A stretch of 64,000 nt of DNA, taken from assembly GCA_002295635.1 (NCBI GenBank), contig DBHK01000005.1, forward strand, positions 1 to 64,000, read 5' to 3'. The notes beneath the pieces are model-generated. The model made no database searches. It saw nothing but the letters and a program-made list of their open reading frames with translations, and was not told the origin of the DNA. Shown piece after piece: positions 55,132 to 62,660 of the stretch. This stretch comes from UBA830 sp002295635 (lineage in GTDB: Bacteria; Pseudomonadota; Alphaproteobacteria; MPNO01; UBA830). The position numbers and the translations under genes were made by a program. The first letter of the stretch is position 1; every line of letters begins with the position of its first letter.

Positions 55132-56568
55132 CTAAAGTACCTTGCCGGGGTTCATAATTCCGTTGGGGTCCAGCGTTTCTTTAATGCTTCGCATAACGTC
55201 CATCTCCACTGGGGATTTATATGCTTTGAGCTCGTCTCGCCGTAATCGCCCTATACCATGCTCCGCACTTATTGACCCTCCCATGGCAACTGTTCGATCA
55301 TAGACCATTTTATGTAATTCTGGCTCTAGTAACCAGAACTCGTCGTCTGACATATCCACTGGACGGCTCAAATTGAAGTGGATGTTGCCGTCCCCGACAT
55401 GGCCGAAAGCGCAGGGGCGGACACCCGGTATCAATTTCTTTACATCCGCAATAGCATCTACAAGGAAGTCAGCGACCCGGGACACAGGTACCGATATATC
55501 ATGCTTAGAGCTAGCACCTTCGTATTTTTGAGCTTCAGGGATGGTTTCCCGGATTTTCCAGAAGTCTGAAGCTTGCTGCCCACTTTCCGCGAACACGGCA
55601 TTAAGCACGAGCCCGTCTACCATACCATCCCCCAGCACCTCCTCTAACATATTCCGAAGGTCTACCGCGGCGGCTTCGCCAGCGGCTAGTTCTATCAGTA
55701 CATAATGTAAATACGCCGTCGACATTGGATCGCGAGTCCCATCAATGTGTTTGAGTGCAAAACCAATGGCATCGCGAGGCATATATTCAAATGTCACGAC
55801 CCGGTCATCTGTGATCTGCCGAGCTCGGGCCAAGAGTTCTACCGCCGCGTGCTCGCTCTCAACCGCCACGAACGCTGTTTGAATATCGGCTGGCTTCGGA
55901 AATAGCTTCAGACAGGCTGCGGTAATAATCCCGAGTGTGCCTTCGGCGCCAATAAATAGATGTTTTAGGTCGTATCCTGTATTGTCCTTACGGAGCCCCG
56001 TCATACCGTTCCAGACACGGCCATCTGGCAAAACCGCCTCAAGGCCGAGGCAAAGATCCCGCGCCGGACCATAGCGCAACACCCCTGTCCCACCAGCGTT
56101 GGTGGATAGGTTTCCCCCAATACGAGCGGTGCCCTCACCCCCAAGGCTAAGTGGGAAATATCTGCCCGCATTTTCAGCTGCCGTTTGCACGTCGGCAAGG
56201 ATAACTCCAGATTCCACAGTTATCGCGTAATTTAGCGTATCAATTTCGCGAATTCTATTCATGCGGGTGAGTGACAGCAGGATCTCTCCACCGTGCTCAT
56301 AGGGGGTTGCACCTCCGCAAAGGCCCGTATTACCTCCCTGCGGTACAACCGGGGTCTGACTTTCGTTGCAGATACTAATGATTTTTGAGACTTCAGCAGT
56401 TGACGCAGGCCGAACGATCATTGGCGTGGACCCCGAGTAGTACCCTCGCTCGTCGTTTAGATAGGGCGCTTTGTCGTTTGCATCTGTAATGATACCGGCA
56501 TCCCCTACTACTGAGTGTAGTAGATCAAGGATAGACTTATCTATTTTCCTGAAAGTCGTGGCATTCAT
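55132..56568 (-). CDS. FAD-binding oxidase of GlcD/D-2-hydroxyglutarate dehydrogenase family
   Basis: The 478-residue protein has the PCMH FAD-binding domain (VVPQGGNTGLCGGATP, then LGGEGTARIGGNLSTNAGG) and the C-terminal FAD-oxidase domain (ACAFGHVGDGNIHFNL and SAEHGIGRLRRDELKAYKSP). This family oxidises D-2-hydroxy acids such as D-lactate, glycolate or D-2-hydroxyglutarate. The presence of a His-rich GHVGDGNIH loop supports the hydroxyglutarate/lactate subgroup. It is cotranscribed with the acyl-CoA dehydrogenase. Confidence 0.9.
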   Translation of the reverse strand: MNATTFRKIDKSILDLLHSVVGDAGIITDANDKAPYLNDERGYYSGSTPMIVRPASTAEVSKIISICNESQTPVVPQGGNTGLCGGATPYEHGGEILLSLTRMNRIREIDTLNYAITVESGVILADVQTAAENAGRYFPLSLGGEGTARIGGNLSTNAGGTGVLRYGPARDLCLGLEAVLPDGRVWNGMTGLRKDNTGYDLKHLFIGAEGTLGIITAACLKLFPKPADIQTAFVAVESEHAAVELLARARQITDDRVVTFEYMPRDAIGFALKHIDGTRDPMSTAYLHYVLIELAAGEAAAVDLRNMLEEVLGDGMVDGLVLNAVFAESGQQASDFWKIRETIPEAQKYEGASSKHDISVPVSRVADFLVDAIADVKKLIPGVRPCAFGHVGDGNIHFNLSRPVDMSDDEFWLLEPELHKMVYDRTVAMGGSISAEHGIGRLRRDELKAYKSPVEMDVMRSIKETLDPNGIMNPGKVL

Positions 56569-56629
56569 CCTAGATCTCTCTAAAATCCGAAGTCAGATTT
56601 AAATTAAGTGTGATGTTCGGGCAATGGGG

Positions 56630-57583
56630 TCAAACACTGGTTCGTGGGGCAGCTGCCCTCAGGAGTCTATCATTTATTGCCCTACCGAGGCCTTGATCGG
56701 GAATAGGCATCACCGCGATACGTCCAGACACCGAATCTAGGGCCCTGAGCATGGAAAAAAGATTGGCGGCGGCTTCTTCAAAGTCCCCGGCTGCGCTCAA
56801 ATTCCTCTCAATAGAGGCGCCTCGAATAATTTGAGGACCAAATGCCAATAACGCTTCCTCCGCACTAACCGATATTGCGTTCAGTCGGATTGCAGCGTCT
56901 GGAGCATAATGGCTCGCTAACATCCCCGGAGACCTGGGGTTTTTAGAACCAATATCAGTGGTTTCAACGCGGCCAACCACTTTTTCGATTTGTTCCGCGG
57001 TAATGCCGCCGGGACGTAAAATAATAGGGACATTAGAAGTACAATCGACGACGGTCGACTCCACACCTACGGAGCACGCACCAGCATCAACAATTAGGTC
57101 CACCGTTTTGCCGATTGACTCACCAACATGCGATGCCGTTGTGGGGCTTATTTTTCCAGACATGTTTGCGCTGGGGGCTGCAATTGGACGCGCTACCGAT
57201 CGCAGAATTGCCTGCGCTGTGTCGTGTGCAGGCACGCGAATTGCGAGCGTATTAAGGCCGGCGCTGGCGAGCAGGGAGACCGGGCAGTCCAGTTGTCTAT
57301 TTACCACAATCGACAGGGGTCCCGGCCAGAAGGTATCACCAAGTTCTTGCGCAAGTTCATTGAATTCTCCTAGCCTGACTGCAATTTCCATGTCCGGTAC
57401 ATGAATAATTAAAGGATTAAATTCGGGTCGGTTTTTGGCAGAGAAAATGGCCGCAACGGACTTACTGAGTGTCGCATCTGCACCAAGGCCGTAAACGGTC
57501 TCAGTTGGGAAGGCGACCAGTTGTCCAGTTCTAAGACGCCTGGCCGCGAGGGAGATGTTTTCTGGCGTGGCTGGGATAATCAT
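56630..57583 (-). CDS. L-threonylcarbamoyladenylate synthase (Sua5 type)
   Basis: The 317-residue enzyme makes the TC-AMP intermediate for t6A37 in tRNAs that read ANN codons. The N-terminal TsaC/YrdC domain has PTETVYGLGADA, KNRPEFNPLI and APSANMSGKISPT. The linker SPGMLASHYAP and the C-terminal Sua5 domain mark it as a Sua5-type, not the short TsaC. I start at the Met of MIIPATPENI; the open frame upstream lies inside cysQ. It overlaps the cysQ stop by 4 bases. Confidence 0.92.
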   Translation of the reverse strand: MIIPATPENISLAARRLRTGQLVAFPTETVYGLGADATLSKSVAAIFSAKNRPEFNPLIIHVPDMEIAVRLGEFNELAQELGDTFWPGPLSIVVNRQLDCPVSLLASAGLNTLAIRVPAHDTAQAILRSVARPIAAPSANMSGKISPTTASHVGESIGKTVDLIVDAGACSVGVESTVVDCTSNVPIILRPGGITAEQIEKVVGRVETTDIGSKNPRSPGMLASHYAPDAAIRLNAISVSAEEALLAFGPQIIRGASIERNLSAAGDFEEAAANLFSMLRALDSVSGRIAVMPIPDQGLGRAINDRLLRAAAPRTSV

Positions 57584-58362
57584 TCCGAACCGCGGGCTAT
57601 AAATTCTGGGTTTCGCCAGCCGGTTTTTCCATAAGGAAGCTCTGTTCCGTCTGTTTGGCGCACGTTCCCGCCTGCGCCCAGTAGAATCGCGTGGCCTGCC
57701 GCTGTATCCCACTCTGAAGTCGGTCCGTAGCGGGGGTAAATATCAGCCTGACCTTCCGCAATAAGACAAAACTTTAGAGAACTGCCCATGGTCCTATGTT
57801 CTCTAATTTGAATATCTTTAATGAGCTGTTCCAGCTTGATCGGGTCCCCATGAGATCTACTCGAAACGACGGTTGCGCCCTCGGCGGGAACATTCCTTAC
57901 TGAAATCGACGTCCAAGCACCTGCTTCTTCACGCAGCTCCGCGGTGCCTGGTCCGCAGGCTCGGAACGCTCGGTTCATCGCAGGGGCCATCACTACCCCT
58001 ATAACTGGAACGCCCCCATCAATCAGCGCTATATTAACCGTGAACTCACCGTTACGTTGGAGGAATTCCTTAGTACCATCGATCGGGTCAACCAGCCAGA
58101 ATCTGGGGCCTATCAAATTCTGAATCTTTTCGCGGGATGTTGCTTCTTCTCCGATGGCGGCAACGCCCGGCAACAGATCTAGCAAACCAGCAAGTATGAG
58201 GTTTTCTGCAAGTTCGTCGGCATCGGTTATGGGCGACGCATCGTCCTTGTGCCGGACTTCGAAGTCAGTTGAGTAGATTTCGAGAATCACTTTAGATGCA
58301 CGGTCAGCGATTTCGGTGGCTGCTTCCATCAGCCGGCGGCGGTCATCTTTGCTAAAAACCAC
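57580..58362 (-). CDS. cysQ: 3'(2'),5'-bisphosphate nucleotidase CysQ
   Basis: CysQ hydrolyses PAP to AMP during sulfate assimilation. The 260-residue protein has the Mg site DPIDGTKEF and the C-terminal EWDTAAGHAIL, and belongs to the inositol-monophosphatase-like family. I start at a GTG with an AAAGG 10 bases upstream. The longer reading frame reaches 58473 and would overlap the divergent SRAP gene by 19 bases, so the GTG or the Met of MEAATEIAD is more likely. It overlaps the sua5-type gene by 4 bases. Confidence 0.88.
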   Translation of the reverse strand: MVFSKDDRRRLMEAATEIADRASKVILEIYSTDFEVRHKDDASPITDADELAENLILAGLLDLLPGVAAIGEEATSREKIQNLIGPRFWLVDPIDGTKEFLQRNGEFTVNIALIDGGVPVIGVVMAPAMNRAFRACGPGTAELREEAGAWTSISVRNVPAEGATVVSSRSHGDPIKLEQLIKDIQIREHRTMGSSLKFCLIAEGQADIYPRYGPTSEWDTAAGHAILLGAGGNVRQTDGTELPYGKTGWRNPEFIARGSE

Positions 58363-58454
58363 GGAAATTTTGCCTTTCGAGTGTGGATATATAGTTAAAG
58401 CGGGGTTAAGTGATAATAAAGGCGGAAATGCCGACAATACATTAGAATACCTAC

Positions 58455-59135
58455 ATGTGCGGAAGATACTCACTCAGCGTAACGCCTGAAATGCTGGGAA
58501 CACTTGTAAACATACAGGCGACGCTAAACCTTGAGCCCCGCTTTAATATTGCTCCCAACCAAAGAGCGCCGGTCGTGCGTCTGACAGCCGGTGGCTGCAG
58601 CATGGATATGCTGCGCTGGGGGCTCATTCCCTCTTGGTCACAAGGCAAGACAATTGCGTCCGGTATGATCAACGCGCGGGGTGAGACCATCGCACATAAA
58701 ATCTCATTCCGAGAAGCCTATAAGGCACGGCGATGTCTTGTCCCGGTCGATGGTTTCTACGAATGGCGAAAGGAGGGTGATACAAAACAACCATTCCGTA
58801 TTGGTTTTAAAAGTGGTGCCCCATTTCTGCTCGCTGGTCTTTGGGAGACTTGGAAGGCCCCCGTAACCGCGGAAGATTCTGGAGAAGTAATAGAATCCTA
58901 TACCATCATAACCACTGAAGCGAATGAGAAGATTGCGCCGATCCACCCCCGAATGCCGGTGATAGTGGGTCTTGGCGATTGTGAATTGTGGCTGAGAGGT
59001 GCTACTAGCGACGCTGACCACCTCATTCGAGCATATCCACCCGATGATATGGCATTCTACCGCGTATCGACGCGCGTCAATAACGTTTATAATGACGATG
59101 AGGGCTGCATTGAGCCGTTGATGGAGGCTTCCTAA
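58455..59135 (+). CDS. SRAP/YedK (HMCES) family DNA-protein crosslinking protein
   Basis: The 226-residue protein carries the catalytic Cys at position 2 (MCGRYSLS), which is exposed after Met removal and forms a stable thiazolidine link to abasic sites in ssDNA. Other hallmarks are NIAPNQRAPVVR, WGLIPSW, NARGET, RCLVPVDGFYEW and the His in IHPRMPVIV. It protects abasic sites during replication. It is divergent from cysQ. A small hairpin follows the stop. Confidence 0.92.
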   Translation: MCGRYSLSVTPEMLGTLVNIQATLNLEPRFNIAPNQRAPVVRLTAGGCSMDMLRWGLIPSWSQGKTIASGMINARGETIAHKISFREAYKARRCLVPVDGFYEWRKEGDTKQPFRIGFKSGAPFLLAGLWETWKAPVTAEDSGEVIESYTIITTEANEKIAPIHPRMPVIVGLGDCELWLRGATSDADHLIRAYPPDDMAFYRVSTRVNNVYNDDEGCIEPLMEAS

Positions 59136-59137
59136 TC

Positions 59138-59160
59138 AAAAGGCCCAAGGTTGGGTTTTA
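59138..59160 (+). terminator. weak hairpin after the SRAP gene
   Basis: CCCA (59144-59147) and TGGG (59152-59155) form a short stem with a 4-base loop, followed by TTTTA. The stem is short, so the call is tentative. The rest of the 293-base spacer before the alcohol dehydrogenase gene shows no gene. Confidence 0.35.
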
Positions 59161-59428
59161 TCATCAAACACGATCCGGTTTATGGTTATGTGTTGAAGAT
59201 GCTGCCCGATAGGTCGGTCAAGCTATTTGGAAAGAAGTCCAGGCTGTGAAGACAAGGGTGGATTTGCCCTCGGCAAGGTATGATAAATAACGTTGTCCGA
59301 AGTATTTTTTAAAATCTTATCGGTAGATGGGTGCGGATCTATGTTTGGGTTTATTTCGGCCCAGATTGTCGATTGCATTGCCACATGGCAAGATCATTGG
59401 AAAACAAAACAGTTAATGGGGAGGGACG

Positions 59429-60544
59429 ATGGCAGAGAGAGCGAAAGTCGCTGTACTCACGGATCCAAGGAAATTTGAGTATCGGGAGGTTGATCTTCCC
59501 GAGATCGGGCCTGATGAGGGTATCCTGCGGGTTGAAGCCGCAGGATTGTGTGGTACTGACTGGGAACAATATCTCGGTCATCTCGACAACACTCCGTGGT
59601 CGGTCCGACCGATTATTCCCGGCCATGAAATTTTAGGCTGGATAGAGAAGATTGGTCCTAATGCCGCAAAAAAGTGGGCTGTAAAGGAAGGTGACCGTGT
59701 CACTGTTGAGGCTTCAATCCCGTGTGGTCAGTGTTTTCAGTGCCAAGTTGGACGGCCGGTGCTATGTAAAGATGGCATGGGATATGGCCTGCGGATGGGT
59801 TTTAATACCCCACCTCACCTTTGGGGTGGATATGCGACACATATGTACCTGCACCCGGGTGCGACGCTGCATCAGGCACCAACAGATGTTCCAACCGATA
59901 TCATGAGCCTATTTAATCCAATGTCGAACGCTGTTCGCTGGGCGGTTGAGCGACCTGAGACGAGTATTGGTGACACTATCGTAATCGAGGGGCCTGGGCA
60001 GCGTGGACTGCTCGCTGTGGTAGCCGCACGAGAGGCTGGCGCTGGCAAAGTCATAGTAACTGGGACGAACGCTGATACGCTTCGCTTATCCTTGGCGCAT
60101 GAGCTGGGAGCCGATGAGACAATAGTTGTTGATGATGGTGATCCAGTGGAGCAGGTGATTGACGCGTTGGATGGAAACCTTGCAGACATCGTAGTCGACG
60201 TATCGGCATTTTCTACCGAGCCTATTACCCAAGCGCTTGAAATGGTGCGCCCTGGTGGCAAGGTTGTCATTGCTGGGCTAAAGAGTTTTAAGCCGATTCC
60301 TAACTTTGTCTCCGACAAGTTGATTACAAAGGAAATCTCAATGCTCGGTGTACTTTCGTCAACATGGTCTTCCGTTGAAAAGTCGATTGATATAATCCGG
60401 CGCCGGGGAGATACACTTGCGAAGCTGTGCACGCATCGCTATCCGGTTGATAAGGCAGAAACCGCTGTAAAGGTCTTGGGCCGGGAAATCGTTGATGGAA
60501 CGGAGGCTGTGCATGTCCATATTGATGCAGCCGCGACAATTTGA
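59429..60544 (+). CDS. zinc-dependent alcohol dehydrogenase, MDR family
   Basis: The 371-residue enzyme has the catalytic zinc ligands in LCGTDWEQ and GHEILG, and the structural zinc set in CGQCFQCQVGRPVLC. The NAD-binding region (IEGPGQRGLLAVVAAREAGA) follows near residue 190. This resembles threonine/sorbitol dehydrogenase-like members. GGGGAGGGA precedes the ATG. It stands alone, so the substrate is not indicated by neighbours. Confidence 0.9.
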   Translation: MAERAKVAVLTDPRKFEYREVDLPEIGPDEGILRVEAAGLCGTDWEQYLGHLDNTPWSVRPIIPGHEILGWIEKIGPNAAKKWAVKEGDRVTVEASIPCGQCFQCQVGRPVLCKDGMGYGLRMGFNTPPHLWGGYATHMYLHPGATLHQAPTDVPTDIMSLFNPMSNAVRWAVERPETSIGDTIVIEGPGQRGLLAVVAAREAGAGKVIVTGTNADTLRLSLAHELGADETIVVDDGDPVEQVIDALDGNLADIVVDVSAFSTEPITQALEMVRPGGKVVIAGLKSFKPIPNFVSDKLITKEISMLGVLSSTWSSVEKSIDIIRRRGDTLAKLCTHRYPVDKAETAVKVLGREIVDGTEAVHVHIDAAATI

Positions 60545-60774
60545 TTGGGTCCAAATTTATGGTTCTTGGATGGTCGGTATTTGTAGTAGCGGGACTTTTC
60601 CCGATTTCAAAATCTTCGAGGTAGATTGTGGCGAGCTACGCATCGCGAAATCGGTACCTGATACGGCCGATCTATCTAGCAGTGCGGCTACAAAACTGAT
60701 CGGGTACCAAATCCCGTTGAAAAAAAAGGTCAACGAATATTCAGTATTAGATTGTTATTCTTGGTGGGATGAAT

Positions 60775-61122
60775 TTAGGTTGCGCATTCGATGCACCGGG
60801 CAACAGCTGGGTTTAACTCAATCCGTTTCGCAGGAATCTTATCGCCGCATTCTACACAATAGCCATATTTACCTATTTCCATTTGGCGCAAAGCGGAGTC
60901 AATCTGCGCTATTTCGATCCGGCGGCGGTCGTTGGTTGCGCTGGCCATCGCCTGGACCTGCAGCGCATCCATGCGTGACAGTCTGCCTTGAAGCTGCTGG
61001 TCAAGTTGGACAGGGGCTGTGGCGTCTGATGCAGCTGCAACAAGATCTGTCAATTTGTCCCGGCGATTATTTAGCAAATCGCGAAATCTGTGTTCATCTA
61101 TTTTACTAATGTGTTTCGTCAT
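60775..61122 (-). CDS. TraR/DksA-type zinc-finger protein
   Basis: The 115-residue protein has a charged helical N-terminal part (about residues 1-80) and a C4 zinc finger with CVEC and CIEC. It belongs to the small TraR/DksA group that binds the RNA polymerase secondary channel. All four Cys are present, in contrast to the dksA-like protein at 21510-21932. The ATG has a weak ribosome site. It is transcribed towards the alcohol dehydrogenase gene and away from gcrA. Confidence 0.85.
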   Translation of the reverse strand: MTKHISKIDEHRFRDLLNNRRDKLTDLVAAASDATAPVQLDQQLQGRLSRMDALQVQAMASATNDRRRIEIAQIDSALRQMEIGKYGYCVECGDKIPAKRIELNPAVARCIECAT

Positions 61123-61495
61123 AGGGCTGAGTGTATTCCCGAGGTCGAAATTCCGCTACTAAGCTGTGGTGGCTGGAGGTTGACCAGTCCTCCGCCAATG
61201 GAGTGCCTGTAGGACGGCAGAAGCCGACCCTAAAGCGGTCTAATTTGCAAAAGCGTTGTCGTAGGGATTGGTTCAAAATTCCGATCTTGTAGAACTGGTA
61301 CAGCGGAATTAGCTCCTGATTTTCTATCATTCCAGCGTAACATTTTTATCTGCTGACCCAATTTATTTGGCCTATCAGGTGCGCGTTACACCGCAGCTGG
61401 CGCCAACCGTGAAGAATATGTTGCTGAACTCCAAAGTCCGTGGTGAATTCAACGGCATCAAAAGGTTAAATAAATAGTAGTGCGATAGAGTGTGG
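61123..61495. other. 373-base spacer between the TraR/DksA-like gene and gcrA
   Basis: No gene on either strand is convincing. It should contain the promoter of the minus-strand TraR/DksA-like gene. GTCCT and AGGAC flank a segment near 61180-61213, which may form a loose hairpin. No T-rich gcrA terminator or tRNA is seen. Confidence 0.5.
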
Positions 61496-61873
61496 TTAGG
61501 CTGCGACAGTAGACCGCCGGCGGAGCAAATAGTGAGCGGTACAATGCTCGGCACAATAATGGCGGCCAGGTTGAACAGTCTTGCCGCATATATGAAGGCC
61601 GTATTTACCGGGTTCGTCTATGGGCCAGCGGCACATCCAAGATTCGACGTCCGCCGAAGGATGATGGAAGATAGGCTCTTCAAAGATGACAGGCTCTGGC
61701 TCCGGCTCATTTTTGGGAACTTCAGTGCCGCGTTGAAGATTTAATCGGTGCGCCTTACCGATCACCGCATTCCGCGTTACGCCACCACCCAACTTCTCCG
61801 CGATCTGTCGCGCTGACAAGCCCTCTGCCCACAATCGCGTGAGAGTTTCGACCCGTTCAGGACTCCACTGCAT
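61496..61873 (-). CDS. gcrA: GcrA-family cell cycle regulator, compact form
   Basis: GcrA binds sigma70-RNA polymerase and CcrM-methylated GANTC sites to activate cell-cycle genes in alphaproteobacteria. The protein is 125 residues. Its N-terminal HTH (WSPERVETLTRLWAEGLSARQIAEKLG, then VTRNAVIGKAHRL) and C-terminal sigma-interaction region (MCRWPIDEPG, then CGKTVQPGRHYC) are intact, while the linker is much shorter than the ~70-90 residues usual in Caulobacter-type GcrA. An extra Gly appears in the HTH turn (GGGVTRN). GAGGAGG lies 7 bases before the ATG; a TTG one codon earlier is less likely. Confidence 0.85.
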   Translation of the reverse strand: MQWSPERVETLTRLWAEGLSARQIAEKLGGGVTRNAVIGKAHRLNLQRGTEVPKNEPEPEPVIFEEPIFHHPSADVESWMCRWPIDEPGKYGLHICGKTVQPGRHYCAEHCTAHYLLRRRSTVAA

Positions 61874-61985
61874 CAAACTTCCTCCTCGTACCTCACTTCA
61901 TTTGTCAGCCTTTCACTGCAAGCGCAATATGCAGTGCCAAGCCGACACACTGATACTACATATTGGCTACAGCCATGGGCAACCC

Positions 61986-62010
61986 GAATCTGCCGAAAGC
62001 TACGAGATTC
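61986..62010. promoter_or_regulatory. two GANTC sites upstream of gcrA
   Basis: GAATC at 61986-61990 and GATTC at 62006-62010 are both GANTC, the CcrM methylation and GcrA recognition motif. They are 20 bases apart, about 113-137 bases upstream of the gcrA start, in the 303-base spacer between gcrA and the downstream VOC gene. This placement would allow methylation-dependent autoregulation. GANTC is common enough for chance to be possible. Nothing else in the spacer looks like a gene. Confidence 0.4.
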
Positions 62011-62108
62011 CTGTGGAAAGCTCATATTGGGGAAAACTTTGCGTAAACCACTGTTTTTGAACTGTAATAAAGTTGAGCCACGAAAGATCGTCCTGTGGAT
62101 GGCCGAGA

Positions 62109-62139
62109 TACCCCCAGTTTCCGAAATGTTTTGGGGGTA
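62109..62139. terminator. perfect 8-bp hairpin between the VOC gene and gcrA
   Basis: TACCCCCA (62109-62116) and TGGGGGTA (62132-62139) form perfect 8-base arms with a 15-base loop, about 38 bases past the minus-strand VOC stop. No clear T-run follows on the minus strand, so it may be a terminator with help from Rho, or an operator. Confidence 0.4.
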
Positions 62140-62176
62140 AATCGTCCTCTCCACTATGGTCGGAAAACACCCTGAT

Positions 62177-62572
62177 CTAGGCGATACCTTTCTTGTAACT
62201 GGTAAGATTGATTATCTCGAGAACGTTTCCATCCGGGTCGTGAAAATAAGCCCGTGGGCCGTTCACCGCACCACCTTGACGGTCTTCTTCAAAAAAGACC
62301 TCAATACCATTTGACTTCAGCAGCATTTTTGCGGCTTCGTAATCATCTGGGTCGACGATAAATGCATGATGGACATCGTGGTCGTCCGGGTCGATCTTCG
62401 CAGATGATTTAGCGAGGATGATACAGTCGCCGCCACAATCAAGAAAGACCATTCCGCGCTCATGATTCACCTGGATTGGAGTCATCCCCAAATTGTCCAT
62501 ATAAAATGCCATACTTCGAACGGTATCCGTAACAGGAAGAGTGAAGTGGGCGACCCCCCTCGTTTTTATCAT
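62177..62572 (-). CDS. VOC-superfamily protein (glyoxalase/dioxygenase-like), single domain
   Basis: The 131-residue protein has one VOC domain with GVAHFTLPVTDTVRSMAFYMDNLGM at the start, HHAFIVDPDDYEAA in the middle, and a C-terminal PRAYFHDPDGNVLEIIN, the usual terminal metal-site motif. This size suits fosfomycin-resistance-like, glyoxalase-like or other small dimeric VOC enzymes. GAGGAG precedes the ATG by about 7 bases. It is divergent from the flavoprotein gene. Substrate unknown. Confidence 0.85.
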   Translation of the reverse strand: MIKTRGVAHFTLPVTDTVRSMAFYMDNLGMTPIQVNHERGMVFLDCGGDCIILAKSSAKIDPDDHDVHHAFIVDPDDYEAAKMLLKSNGIEVFFEEDRQGGAVNGPRAYFHDPDGNVLEIINLTSYKKGIA

Positions 62573-62660
62573 CTGGGCTCCTCTAGTTCGAATTTGATCA
62601 GATTGAACCGTAACCTTATGAAGTTGACAACCTATGGGATAGCCAGATAGGTCAAGCTAT

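Noticed and set aside
59872..60432. 186-codon minus-strand open frame
   Set aside because: It lies antisense to the zinc alcohol dehydrogenase gene, and the sequence is low in family-like features.
60492..61109. 205-codon plus-strand open frame
   Set aside because: It begins inside the alcohol dehydrogenase gene and its second half is antisense to the TraR/DksA-like gene with a full C4 zinc finger.
61180..61290. tRNA-like T-loop (GGTTCAAAATTCC) near 61268
   Set aside because: No T-stem, anticodon arm or acceptor stem could be paired around it.
61360..61472. short coding-looking stretch in the gene-free spacer
   Set aside because: Neither readable frame has a start codon or a recognisable family, so a gene fragment cannot be supported.
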